64,000 nt of DNA from NCBI GenBank assembly GCA_001939145.1, contig LSRX01000074.1, positions 988,932 to 1,052,931 of the forward strand, written 5' to 3'. The translations under genes and the position numbers were made by a program. The notes under the pieces were generated by a model, which was not told the DNA's origin, did no database searches, and saw only the letters and a program-made list of their open reading frames with translations. How positions within the stretch are numbered: position 1 is the first letter of the stretch; each line of letters opens with the position of its first letter. This stretch comes from Symbiodinium microadriaticum (Eukaryota; Sar; Dinophyceae; Suessiales; Symbiodiniaceae). Below are positions 10,604 to 20,345 of the stretch, in pieces.

Positions 10604-10990
10604 ACTGCAAGGTTTTGTGTAAACCCTTGTCCTCTTCCAACAACAAACGACATACAAGGCGTTTGTAAACCCTTGTCGCCCTCCAACAACAAAACTGCAA
10701 GGTTTCTAGTAAACCCTTGTCCTCCTCTAACAACAAGACTGCAGGTTTTCTTAAAGCTTTGTCCTCCTCCAACTGCAAAACTGCAAGGTGTTTTGCAAGT
10801 CTTTGTCCGGCAACAACAAAACGGCAAGGTGTTTTACAACCCTTGTCCTCCCGCAGCAGCAAAACTGTAAGGTTTTTTGTTTAGATTGGGAAACCTTTTG
10901 TGCTCCTGCAAAAACAAAACAGCAAGGTTTTTTGTAANGGTTTTTTGTAAACCCAACAACAAAACTGCAATGAATTTGTAAATCCTTGTC
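10604..10990. repeat. ~45-base minisatellite (ACTGCAAGG...CCTTGTCCTCC)
   Basis: About eight degenerate units, each with ACTGCAAGG, a T-rich run, AAACCCTTGTCCTCC and CAACAACAAA. Spacing between ACTGCAAGG landmarks is 42-52 bases. Minus-strand frames of 80-120 codons through it are repeat artefacts. Confidence 0.9.
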
Positions 10991-11060
10991 CTGGCTTCTC
11001 TCCACTCCTCCTTCCAGCCTGGCAGCCGTCACCCCAGCCTTCACTCCCTCAGCTCCCATC

Positions 11061-12270
11061 ATGGTTGTTCAGCGGATCTGAAATTCCTAGAACCTTCGTG
11101 AAGTGGGTTCGGACAGCATCAGCATATGACTCATCGATTGCAACATCTACTAAGCGTTAGGCAGCATAGGAGCTTGATTACTCATAGTAATCGTACTCCC
11201 TAGAACTCCTGTTTTTATAACATTGTAAACACATACGTACCCCCAAGGTCCTACTGGTTATTTCAAGGTTCCGGGAGTTTGCCTTGGTGTTGCCCTGTTC
11301 TCTGCCGTTTGTCAGCCATGGACGCCGTCGAGGCCTGGCCACACGTCACATATGCGCCCACACTTGACCGACGCTGTGTCATTAGATTTGAGGCACGGCG
11401 CGCTGTCGTAAACGGGGATCCTTTTTGCATTTATTCTGGGCCTCATGAGGGAGCAGACTTTGTCATCAACAGTGTTATGTCCTGTCATCTACCACTTTCC
11501 TGAGCAGCTTCGTGGGAGCTGCTCTGCGACACCAGAGGGCCAGCAGGCAGAGGCGGAGGCCGGGGGCGATGCCATGGACCAAGACAAGATGTCGCAACTG
11601 ATGCTATACACCTGGCTAGGTGCTGTTTGCGTCGATGGGCTTCCGTGGAGATATATCTGCTCAACCGATGGTCTGACACGCTGCGACTCAAGCTCAGGGC
11701 AAGCCATGGCAGTTATCAAGGTTGCAATGTCGTATGCGCAGCTGTGTGGTAATCATAGTTCTTTTAGGCAGCGACGGTCGTGACACAAGACAAGTTCTTG
11801 ATGCTGAAGGCATGGCATGCTTCGGTTTCAACCCTGACTGTTGCGTTCAACCTCAGTTCAGCAAACTTCGTGTCAAAGATGCATGACATTGATGGCTTTG
11901 GACATCTAGCCGTCAAAGAAGTCTTGAGCTACCTGGGTGTCTCCGGACATGATCGGTTTTCGCGTGATGGCCTTGGAACTCACACCCTTCGGTCCAGGCG
12001 CGAAGAATGGTGCATCCGTGTTCTTTGGATGCACACGGCAGCTTCTGCAACTGGCGACGAACTTGCAGCCATGAATCCAGGAGTATGTGACGAAATGCTG
12101 TCCAACTGCGATGCCTAGAGTCACTGTAGTCGATATTGAGATATTTCTTGCGGCTACGGTTACACATGTTGCAACATGGTTCAACAACTGCGGTCAGGCT
12201 CAGGGACTTGCAAGGTGGCCGCTGGGTGGGGCCCTAGAGGCAACAAGGCCACCGTTCCACACTTTATTAC
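11061..12270 (+). repeat. 1.2 kb unit U: second half, then first half of copy 5
   Basis: Resumes the unit where copy 4 stopped (11061-11760, landmark CAGCATATGACTCATCGATT near 11119), then begins copy 5 (landmark TTGATGCTGAAGGCATGGCA at 11798). The block-X frame is open over 11780-12118 through VAFNLSSANFVSKMHDIDGF and VLSYLGVSGHDRF. Copy 5 is cut at about 12270 by the second module M. Confidence 0.85.
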
Positions 12271-12564
12271 GCACTCACATTTGAAGACTGAAGACACGTG
12301 GCATCTGGCATCTTTCTAGGGCTTTGAAGCCCTGCAGCCCTGCAGCCCTCACCTCGGCCCTCCACGTCTCTCCACTGACCTTCTCGTAGCTCCCTGGGTC
12401 TCCTCCCCAGCCCAGCCCTCCCGCCCCGACCCTCTCCGCGCTCACCCAACCTGCTAGGCCCATCCGCTCCGCCTTCCGCCCCTTCCCTCTCCGCGCTCAC
12501 AACCCCCTAAGCCTATCCCCAGCCCCGCCTTCCACCCCTTCCCCTTTCTGTTATCTTCGCATCT

Positions 12565-12567
12565 CAT

Positions 12568-12598
<31 letters not shown>

Positions 12599-12619
12599 GT
12601 CTCTCTCTGTCTCTCTCTG

Positions 12620-12700
<81 letters not shown>
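12565..12700. repeat. CT microsatellite (long allele)
   Basis: About 135 bases of CT with the same TCTGTC interruptions as the array at 10204-10264, plus a few TTTCT/CGTTCT interruptions. The minus strand reads as an Arg-Glu repeat. Confidence 0.95.
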
Positions 12701-13001
12701 TTCGTCCATATGCACATCTGGAAGAAGACGCTGTGGCATCTGGCGTGGGCCCCCAGGCCATATCAGCACCGCGCAAAGCCCAGCTCATTACATTTCAGCT
12801 CTCCAGATTGCTGGCTGAGTTAATGTTTTCCAAACTCAAATCGCCCGGACAACTTGAAGAATTTCAAGGTCTTTAGACAAGGAAAAATTTATACCATTCC
12901 TCAGCCTCCCAGCCCCCAGACCCCAGCTTTTCCAGGCCACCCCCAGCTCCACTTCTCCCTGCTACGTGCCCAGCCTTCACCCAGCCCGTCAGCCCAATCA
13001 A

Positions 13002-13420
13002 CACTGCAAGGTTTTGTGTAAACCCTTGTCGCCCTCCAACAACAAAACTGCAAGGTTTCTAGTAAACCCTTGTCCTCCGCTAACAACAAGACTGGGTTTT
13101 TTCTTAAAGCTTTGTCCTCCTCCAACAGCAACACTGCAAGGTTTTTTTGTAAACCTGTGTCCTCCCGCAACAAAAAATGCAAGGTGTTTTGCAACTCTTG
13201 TCCTTCTGCAGCAGCAAAACAGCAAGGATTTTGTAAATCTTTGTCCTGCAACAACGAAACGGCAAGGTGTTTTGCAACCTTTGTCCTCCCGCAGCAGCAA
13301 AACTGCAAGGTTGTTTGTGTAGATTTGGAAACCTTTCGTCCTCCTGCAACAACAAAACAACAAGGTTTTTTTGCAAACCCAACAACAAAACTGCAATGCA
13401 TTTTGTAAAACCTTGTCCTG
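13002..13420. repeat. ~45-base minisatellite, second array
   Basis: About nine units homologous to 10604-10990 in the same orientation. Unit order matches partly between the two arrays, for example the variants with TCTAGTAAACCCTTGTCCTC and TTCTTAAAGCTTTGTCCTCC. This implies that the arrays were copied as part of module M rather than growing independently. Confidence 0.9.
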
Positions 13421-13510
13421 GCTTCTCTCCACTCCTCCTTCCAGCCTGGCAGCAGTCACCCAGCCACCCACACCCAGCCTGCACCCAGTCCCTCAGCCCC
13501 CATAGAGCCC

Positions 13511-14570
13511 ACAAGGAGTCTAGGGCATATGGCTCATCGATTCCAACATCTGCTAAGCGTTAGGCAGTACGAAGCCTGACTACTTATAGTAAGGGTACTC
13601 GCGAAAACTCCTTGTTGTTATGATCATCTTACAAGTATACATACCCCCAAGATCTTACTGGTTATTTCAGCGTTCCGCGACTTTGCCGGATTAGATTTGA
13701 GGCACGACGCACTGTCGGAAACGGAGGTCCCTTGTGCATCGATTCTGGTCCTCACGAGGTGGCAGACTTTGTCGTCAACAGTGTTATGTCCTGTGATCTA
13801 CCACTTTCCTGAGCAGGTCTGCAGAAGCTGCTCTGCGACACCAGAAGGCCAGCGGGCAAAGGCATGTTTGGTTGCCGAGGGCGATGCCATGGACCAAGAC
13901 AAGATGTCGCAACTGATGCTATACGCCTGGCTTGGCGCTGGAGGCGTTTCCATGGAGACATATCTGCTCAACCGATGGTTTGACACGCTGCGACTCAATC
14001 TCAGAGCAAGCCATGGCAGCTATCAAGTTGTCGTATGCGCAGCTCTGTGGTAATCATGTCTTGAAGTTCTTTGGCAGTGACGATCATGACAAGGGTCTTC
14101 GGTTTAGTCAAGACAAGTTCTTGATGCTGAAGGCATGGCATGCTTCGGTTCCAACCCTGACTATTGTGTTCAACCTCAGTTCAGCAAACTTGTCAGAGAT
14201 GCATGACATTGATGGCTTTGGACATCCAGCAGTCAAAGAAGTCTTGAGCTACCTGGCTGTCTCGGGACATGGTTGGTTTTGCACGATGACCTTGGAACTC
14301 ACACCCAGGCGGGAAGCATGGTGCATCCGTGTTCTTTGGATGCGCACGGCAGCTTCTCAGCTGGCGACAATCTTGCAGCCGGGCATCCAGGAGGATGTGA
14401 CGAACTGCTCTCCAATTGCTACGGCTGGAGTTAATTACTGTGGTCGATATTGAGATATTTCTTTGCTACGGTTATACATATTGCAAGATGGTTCAACTAC
14501 TGCGGTCAGGCTCAGGGACTTACAAGATGATCATTCCGCACTTCGATGGTGCACTTACAGCGCATGAGGC
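13511..14570 (+). repeat. 1.2 kb unit U: second half, then first half of copy 6
   Basis: Second half 13511-14040, then copy 6 (landmark near 14121). In this copy a 173-codon frame (13932-14453) joins block X to the start of block Z without a shift: IDGFGHPAVKEVLSYLAVSG is followed in phase by TMTLELTP. Other copies need a frame change here, so copy 6 supports the idea that X and Z once formed one reading frame. Confidence 0.85.
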
Positions 14571-14829
14571 AGTTCCATTCGACATCTGAAGACACCGTGG
14601 CATCTGGCGTCTTTCTGGGGATTTAATTCAAGACCGTCAGCCCTCACCTCCGCCCTCTACATCTCTCCACTTGGAATCCGTGTCAGAAGAATTAGCGTTG
14701 ACCTTCCAGCCTCTTTACCGCATCATTACAACCGTGCTCCTCCCCAAACCCGCAGCCCCACCCTCTGCGCCCGCACCCAACCCCCAGGCCCACCCCCCAN
14801 CCCAGCCCCGCCTTCCACCCCCTTCCCCT
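14571..14829. repeat. Module M remnant (no array)
   Basis: Contains only the first part of module M (ACACCGTGGCATCTGGCGTC) and a C-rich stretch with one N at 14800. The CT array and minisatellite are missing, and it joins directly to a late part of unit U at 14830. Confidence 0.7.
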
Positions 14830-15135
14830 CTGGAAACATATCTGCGCAACCGATGGTCTGACACGCTACGACTCAAGCCAGAGCAAGCCAGGGTAGTTAT
14901 CAAGTTTGCAATGTCGCCTGCAAAACTGTGTGATACTCATGTCTTGAAGTTCTTTGGCAATGACGGTCGCGACAAGGGTCTTCGGTTGAACCAAGACAAG
15001 TTCTTGATGCCGAAGGCATGGCATGCTTCGGTTCCAACCCTGATTGTTGCGTTCAACCTCAGTTCGGCAAACTTCGTGTCAAAGATGCATGACATCGAGG
15101 GCTTTGGACAACCAAATTGGTGCCTGCGGACATGA
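14826..15135 (+). pseudogene. Block X reading frame of unit U (best copy)
   Basis: An uninterrupted frame, within a 154-codon open stretch. It reads ETYLRNRWSDTLRLKPEQAR, continues VVIKFAMSPAKLCDTHVLKF, and later includes KAWHASVPTLIVAFNLSSAN and FVSKMHDIEGFG. The same segments occur in all copies with frameshifts, so this was probably a protein-coding exon or gene before the array decayed. I do not recognise the family; there is a hydrophobic VPTLIVAFNL strand but no catalytic motif I can name. It is followed, one phase over, by block Z. Confidence 0.4.
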
Positions 15136-15440
15136 ACGGTTTCGCGCGATGGCCTTTGAACTCATACCCTTTGGTCCAGGCACGAAGAATGGTGCATCCG
15201 TGTTCTTCGGATGCACACGGCAGCTTCTGCAGCTGGAGACAAACTTGCAGCCGCGCATCCAGGAGTATGTGACGAGATGCTTTCTAGTTGTTACGACTGT
15301 GGTCGATGTTGAGATACTTCTTTGCTACAGTTATACATATTGCAAGATGGTTCAGCAATTGTGGTCAGGCTTCGGAACAAGGCCATCCTTCAACACTTCC
15401 ATGGCGCACTCACAGCGCGTGAGGCAACTGCATACGGACG
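14830..15440 (+). repeat. 1.2 kb unit U, copy 7 (last, internally deleted)
   Basis: Begins within the unit (GAAACATATCTGCGCAACCG) and reaches its usual end at about 15440. About 24 bases are missing relative to other copies near 15110-15125, between blocks X and Z. It holds the best-preserved reading frames of the family, listed separately. Confidence 0.85.
15121..15440 (+). pseudogene. Block Z reading frame of unit U (best copy)
   Basis: Part of a 258-codon open stretch (15044-15820) whose end runs into a microsatellite. The conserved portion reads RAMAFELIPFGPGTKNGASV, then FFGCTRQLLQLETNLQPRIQ, EYVTRC, and VVDVEILLCYSYTYCKMVQQ. The same residues are kept in the intact frames at 7272-7562, 8477-8767 and 9691-10047, and appear broken in other copies. 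Family unknown. Retention of this frame in at least four copies could mean selection or simply recent duplication. Confidence 0.4.
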
Positions 15441-15666
15441 TCCGAAGACTGAAGACACCGTGGCATCTGGCGTCTTTCTGGGGCTTTCAAGCCCTGCAGC
15501 CCCCACCTCCGCCTTCCACATCTCTCCACTTGGCATCAGTGTCCGGAGAATTGGTCTCTGGGACCCTCCGCCCTCCAGCCGTTGACCTTCCGCGCATCCC
15601 CCCAACCTCCAGGCCCAGCCCCAGCCCCGCCCTGCACCCTTGCCCCTTTCTCTTATGTTCTGATTC
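15441..15666. repeat. Module M remnant ending in a tetranucleotide array
   Basis: Starts like module M (CACCGTGGCATCTGGCGTCT) and has its C-rich part, but where the other copies carry CT repeats this one carries a TATG array (next entry). The microsatellite motif has therefore been replaced at the homologous position. Confidence 0.75.
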
Positions 15667-15745
15667 ATGTATGTATGCATGTATGTATGTATGTATGTAT
15701 GTATGTATATATGTGTGTATGTGTGTATGTGTGTATGTCTGTATG

Positions 15746-15774
<29 letters not shown>
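15667..15774. repeat. TATG/TGTA tetranucleotide microsatellite
   Basis: About 26 ATGT units with a central ATATATGTGTGTATGTGTG interruption. It gives Tyr-Val-Cys-Met frames forward and Ile-His-Thr-Tyr frames in reverse, all artefactual. Confidence 0.95.
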
Positions 15775-15775
<1 letters not shown>

Positions 15776-15777
<2 letters not shown>

Positions 15778-15995
15778 GCATCGGCAGGGAACGAATTTCC
15801 ACAAAATTCTTGAAGCCTGAAATGCGAAAACATCGGCAGGGATCGAATTTCCCCCAAATTTCTGGCCCCATCACTCCCCATAGAGCTCATAGATGCCAGG
15901 AGTTTAAGAATTTTGGGGAAATTCGATCCTTGCCGATGTTTTCGCATGTCAGGCTTCAGAATTTTGGGGAAAGTCGAGCCTGGCGGCAGTTTGGC
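15776..15995. repeat. Foldback element with nested ~42-base inverted arms
   Basis: Inner arms at 15822-15863 and 15906-15947 are inverted copies differing at about three or four positions, separated by a ~42-base loop. Each contains GCGAAAACATCGGC and GGATCGAATTTCC or their complements. Outward lie a second, weaker pair: 15776-15820 (GCATCGGCAGGGAACGAATT) and 15948-15994 (TCAGGCTTCAGAATTTTGGG). The whole therefore reads as two direct units followed by two inverted units. A MITE-like or hairpin origin is possible. No target-site duplication was identified. It directly follows the TATG array. Confidence 0.75.
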
Positions 15996-16182
15996 AACTT
16001 CAGATGCGAAAACACCGGCATGGATTGTAAATGTCACTACAACCCCATTATGTTTTCTAGCATAAATACTTCTAGTTATCATATTATTATTTGATATTTC
16101 TAGTAGTAGAGTACTAGTGCTGATGGTGGTGGAATACATGTTGCTCCTAATGCCTGTTGTTCTTGCTGCAGTTGTAATTGCA

Positions 16183-16685
16183 GCAGTACCAGCAGCGGTA
16201 TTATGGTGTTTAGTAGTTCTTCTTGTTGCGTAGATGTGGCTGAGTTCTACAGCTAGTCGAAGTTTTTGAACCTGTATTAAAATAATCCTTTCTAAATCTA
16301 TATTACCTAGCTGACGCTATGGTAGTGTGGAGTATCAATGAAGGAGCTTTGATTTTTTGCTCAAGGTTTAAATAGCCTCAGCTCATTTTTTCTTGTGAAA
16401 CAGAACAGTTACCAGTAGCAACATTATTGTGTTTAGTAGTTCTTCTTGTTGCGTAGATGTAGCTGAGTCTTACAGCTAGTCGAGGCTTTTGAATCTGTAT
16501 TAAAACAATCCTTTCTTAATCTATAATACCTAGTTCATACATAAAGAAGCTTTCACATTGTATACTTTCAAAACGACGCTATTGTAGTATAGAGCATCCA
16601 CTGAACGAGCTTTGTTATTTCTGCTCATGGTTTTAACCGCCTGAGCTCTTTTCTTTCTTGTGAATACGGAGAGACAGAACAGTTT
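16183..16685. repeat. Direct duplication of ~225 bases
   Basis: Copy A 16183-16410 and copy B 16408-16685 share TTTAGTAGTTCTTCTTGTTG, ACAGCTAGTCGA, TGTATTAAAA, AATCCTTTCT and a final GAACAGTT, at perhaps 75-80 % identity by eye. Copy B carries about 45 extra bases in the middle (near 16535-16575). The region is more AT-rich than its surroundings. Confidence 0.75.
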
Positions 16686-17066
16686 CTTCTTACTAGATGA
16701 GGATGGGAAAGGGCTTAGGCGAGAAGACAGGAGCCTTTTCGTGTCTCGTTGAATGATGTAGCAGCTTACAGCCCTCTTGCTTTGATTGCTGCTAATGTGG
16801 CACAAGCGAGTCTGGTTATTCGCTTGCATGAACCAAGCGGTCTTTCGCTTCTTGCAAAAAGCGCAGCAACGAACGCTTTCCGATATATTTCGTCTTAACT
16901 CCCACGAAACATAAGAGGTATACCGGCGTATTTCCATATCTCTTATCAGGAAAAAACGGTTGATCATTCCTTGGTTTTTGCTTTTGTTCTTGCTGCTAAC
17001 ACACAAAAATCTGACTTGTTCTGGTTGTAACAGGAGTTGTTTCATTCCACATGACTTTTCAAACAA
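16530..17066 (-). CDS. Long minus-strand open frame, unknown
   Basis: A 178-codon frame rich in Lys, Arg, Ser and Cys (RCCAFCKKRKTAWFMQANNQ, later KKKLFCLSVFTRKKRAQ). Its 3' half lies inside copy B of the 225-base duplication, which lowers its value as a gene. No domain recognised. Its start overlaps the end of the next minus-strand frame by 8 bases in another phase. Probably chance in AT-rich DNA. Confidence 0.2.
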   Translation of the reverse strand: MFEKSCGMKQLLLQPEQVRFLCVSSKNKSKNQGMINRFFLIRDMEIRRYTSYVSWELRRNISESVRCCAFCKKRKTAWFMQANNQTRLCHISSNQSKRAVSCYIIQRDTKRLLSSRLSPFPSSSSKKKLFCLSVFTRKKRAQAVKTMSRNNKARSVDALYYNSVVLKVYNVKASLCMN

Positions 17067-17119
17067 GCCTGGCGCTTGTGCTGTAGCTGGTGCTGATGTT
17101 GGTGTTTGTGCTGCTGCTG

Positions 17120-17160
<41 letters not shown>

Positions 17161-17219
17161 GCTGCTGCAGCTGCGGTTGTTTCCCTTTGGTTGGCATTGG
17201 TGTTGGTGTCGGTGTTGGT

Positions 17220-17250
<31 letters not shown>

Positions 17251-17844
17251 TTCTTGTTGTTCTTGTTGGTGGTGGTGGTGTTGTTGTTGTTGCCGTTTCT
17301 TATTTGCTGTCGCTACTTCTGCCTCTGCTGCTGCTGTTATTTCGTGTTGTGGCGACAGCAAGGCAGCGTGATTTGCCTTCAACATCATTCAGCATTCATT
17401 TTCGTGATCTTTCTTGTGCGGTTGTCCATCGATGCAGCGCATCACCCCTTTGCCTCTGTTTTGCTTCTGTATCGTCAGCAGGAGATGCACGGCTTCTCTC
17501 AGCAGCCCGACCTTGCTGCCTTCAACCCTGGTCTCGGCGCCTGTGTAGCGGCGGGACTGGTGTTTTGTGCATCGGGTCATCTTGTGCTGCAATAGTTCAT
17601 GCATCTTCGGGTTTTCACGCTCCCTTATCCAATACCGGAAATCCGGAGCTGCACAGAAACGCTGAACGCCACGAACAACAAGCCAGCCACGGTACCGACG
17701 ACCATCATATTGCTTGCTGTGCGGTGGGTGCTCTCTTGAGAAGGACAGTGGTCCCGTGCCCTTGAGCTGGCAGCACAAATGCAGCCTGGCAGCGCTAGTA
17801 GCATGCGTGAGTTCAGTTCTCGTTGCGAACAGTGTTTTCAGCAA
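17059..17844 (-). CDS. Minus-strand frame with Gln/His-rich tract, one stop
   Basis: Reading down from 17844, one phase is open for 151 codons to a stop at 17389-17391, then continues in the same phase for another 109 codons to 17059. The upstream part looks protein-like and basic (DGRRYRGWLVVRGVQRFCAA, then PDFRYWIRERENPKMHELLQ). The downstream part is a Gln/His run and then a Ser run, encoded by the trinucleotide array on the other strand. It could be a gene with a polyglutamine tail and a short intron at the stop, or a chance frame next to a microsatellite. No family recognised. Confidence 0.25.
17104..17335. repeat. CTG, GTTGGT and TTG trinucleotide array
   Basis: CTG units (about 17110-17180), then GTTGGT/GTTGTT-rich imperfect trinucleotides to 17335. 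Encodes poly-Ala/Leu/Cys/Val forward and Gln/His/Ser in reverse. Confidence 0.9.
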
Positions 17845-19234
17845 CTAAACCCTTACCACATGGTGGGCATATGTGATGAAGGAACTACAACTGGAGCCTG
17901 CGCAGTTTGTGTTCCGACTGGGGGCGTGACAGGGCAACACATTTTGAGGCCTGAATTTTCTCTGCAGCCCGACAGCGTGACCAAGAGGCAGCCAATCGCA
18001 TTAACGTCACCTGCTTGTATCATCCTTCTCTTCTTTGTGGTAGAGGTGGTGCTGCTGGAGGTGGTGTTGTCGCACTGTGTGTGATGCTAGTTTCATGCTG
18101 AATCTAGCTGTGCGCGTCGTTGGGGGGTGGGGGTGGGTAGTGGGGAGGGAGGCAGTGCTTGGCGGTGTTTAGTTTAGCTGCACTAATACATACAGCGTGT
18201 TAGTGGCAGCCATTCAAGACTCGATGTAGGCGTGCATAGGAGTGCTGCCGCAATGAGCTACCATCCGAAGAGTAACTTCAGGCATTCAGGTTTGTTGGCG
18301 TGTGGGGAAGGTTGACGTGAGGACTTTAGCGTGTTAGCCTTTCGTCTATGTCAAGTTTGCTGACGGTAGGCCCTCCTTCCATCAACGTCTGTTGTGCACA
18401 TGGGCTTTCGTCTTTAGCTTTTTTAGCATTGGAAGCCGAACCGCAGTTAGTGATGTTCACCTGCTTTGTGTCCATGAGCCGTGGCAGCATGTTCTGCATT
18501 TCGGTTGTGATGATGACCATGATCGCTGTGGTTGGTGGTGTGATGGTTGGATGGAGGCAGTGATATTCTACCACCCTTGACGGCCTGCATTCGCAGCAGG
18601 CTGCTGCTGCAAGCATGGGTGAGCCTTGGATGCAACATTCTGATGTTCATTTAGTATTCAGCTACTCCAAAGCCCAAGACACACCCTGCACGGCTGAAAG
18701 GCAGGCATTTCGACCAGTTGATGACATGGTCATAGATTTGGGTAGCTGCGATCTCGGGCGTCGACTCTTGTTGCCGCCGTTCCCCCTGGTCCAGCGGGCG
18801 CCTAGATCCTAAGCAAAGGGAACCCATTTCAGCTATGGTGCCACCAGTTACTGACTGTAGGGCCAGCGTGTGGGCCTTCTGTCCTATAACTAGAATGTCT
18901 CACAGTCCGAAAGTCCTCGAACCCCAGCCCCGAAAGGATAAAGCATACTAGTCAAAAATCCTACATCGAAATGTCCTAAACCCCAAAAGCTCTAGGCCCT
19001 GGACCCTGCATCTTCAAAGCAGAAGACGGCCAAAGGAACACGCACAGCTGGCAGGGTAGCCTTGAGCTGATGTGCCAGCCTTACCAGCTCAGGGCTTTTG
19101 GGCGTTGATCTTGCAAATCCGGATTTTGCACTTGAGGCAGCAGTGGCGGTGTTTTGCGGTTTGGGGGATTTGCGTTAGGCCTCCAGTATGCATGCTAGGG
19201 ACTTTGGGTTCTAGGCCTGCGGGTCTCTGAATCA
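17845..19234. other. No firm gene; unresolved frames on both strands
   Basis: At 18326-18616 a 96-codon minus-strand frame (ending SKLDIDERLTR) and a hydrophobic forward frame (18348-18563, containing SMFCISVVMMTMIAVVGGVM) compete; neither resembles a family. 18900-19010 holds degenerate telomere-like strings (CCTAAACCCC, GGCCCTGGACCCTG). Confidence 0.4.
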
Positions 19235-19263
19235 NNNNNNNNNNNNNNNNNNNNNNNNNNNNN
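19235..19263. other. Assembly gap (29 N)
   Basis: Run of N followed directly by a G-rich tract, so sequence or length here is uncertain. Telomere-like AACCCCAAACCCCAAACCCTG follows at about 19439-19460. Confidence 0.95.
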
Positions 19264-19507
19264 GGGGGGCGGGGGGGGAGCTGCGCAAGCCTCACAAGAT
19301 TTGTGATCCTGTGGCACGTCCGAGACTTCCAATTGGAAAGCGGCTCGCTCTTCGCCACATTACGAAGCAAGCATAGCCTGACAGACCTGTCTCTATGCAG
19401 TTTCCACTGTCCAACTGCGCGCACTTCCCCGAAATCCTTCCAACCCCAAACCCCAAACCCTGCCCCTAACATGCACACACCCCAATCGCTGCCAGGTCGA
19501 CGTTTGG

Positions 19508-20345
19508 CTAATCACCATGTCTTCGTGCTTTGCTGCGCTGCTCTGAGCTGCGGCCGCAGGGTCCCCTTTTCCCAGGTGTTTTATTCAGGGAGTCTAGAAG
19601 CAGGGCCGCATCCCCCAAGCCCAACCATGCCCAGCACAAGTAACCGATGCTTAACTCGTTAATGAAGTCTGAACCGTGGACCGTCAAAAGGATGATCTTG
19701 TTGTCGGACGACGCCTTGCTCCAGATCACCTGCTTCGGAGAAAGTGGAGTGCGTGCAGGATGTGGGCCAAGTTGTACAATTCTCTCAGTTAGATCATTAT
19801 CGTTGCAGCCTTTGGCTGTTCTGTTTGCGGCTTGTCGTCCTTATCGGTTCTTTCGTCCGTAGCGCCGGTGCTGGTGCTGGTTTGATTGAGGTGGTGGTGT
19901 CTCAAATCACTATCGGCTCTACTCTAGCAGTTTCAAATCACGACTCGGCTTCTCTGTTGCCGCTGTGCAAAACGACCCTGACAATTGCAAGTCGACAGCG
20001 CATGCCGGAAACTGCCCTGGTGCTTGCATGGTCCTCGCGGTGCAGATCAGTATTGCCACTTTTTGCTCGGTGATGTCTGGGTGAATAGCTTCGAGCAGCA
20101 GCGGCACGTCCTCAAGCACTGCTCAGTCTCCAGCCAATGTGTCAACGCACCGCATTCCTTGCAAAGTCAGGCTTATCTTGGGGCCAATACGTGCTCGGTC
20201 GGCCGAAGGCTGGCTTTCCGAACAACTCCGACACAGAGCCATGTAATTCCAGTGCTCCAATACGTTGAGGATAAACGTATGCTCCCGTTTTGCTGCCCTT
20301 GGGTTCCCGGACTCCCAGACACAGAAGGAGACACACACAAAACAT
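19508..20345 (-). CDS. Candidate minus-strand multi-exon gene
   Basis: Three protein-like stretches lie in order on the minus strand. At 20142-20345: LHGSVSELFGKPAFGRPSTY then WPQDKPDFARNAVR. At about 19970-20119: LEDVPLLLEAIHPDITEQKV then AILICTARTMQ. At 19508-19729: IWSKASSDNKIILLTVHGSD then FINELSIGYLCWAWLGLGDA. The last has a hydrophobic segment. Phases differ between them, so introns would be needed; a CAG acceptor precedes the middle stretch. No domain is recognised. Forward frames over the same DNA look less protein-like. Confidence 0.25.

Larger units (their letters stand above)
10031..11060. repeat. Module M, copy 1 (CT array plus ~45-base minisatellite)
   Basis: Inserted between halves of unit U. 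In order: a short segment with GACATCTGGCGTCTTTCTGG, a C-rich stretch, a CT array, a segment with GCGCAAAGCCCAGCTCATTA, another C-rich stretch, and a ~45-base minisatellite. The same order recurs at 12271-13510. One N lies at 10938. Confidence 0.85.
12271..13510. repeat. Module M, copy 2
   Basis: Same order of parts as 10031-11060 at an offset of about 2.3-2.4 kb, with a longer CT array and a similar minisatellite. C-rich flanks (12330-12540) are expanded relative to copy 1. Ends in the same CTGGCTTCTCTCCACTCC segment before unit U resumes. Confidence 0.85.

Noticed and set aside
10201-12720. Arg-Glu repeat frames on the minus strand
   Set aside because: Translation of the CT microsatellites at 10204-10264 and 12565-12700.
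16353-16365. TTTTTTGCTCAAG as a relic of the dinoflagellate spliced leader
   Set aside because: Only a 12-base partial match with one mismatch to the leader's 3' end as I remember it; expected by chance in 64 kb, and no adjoining coding sequence. Not used as lineage evidence.
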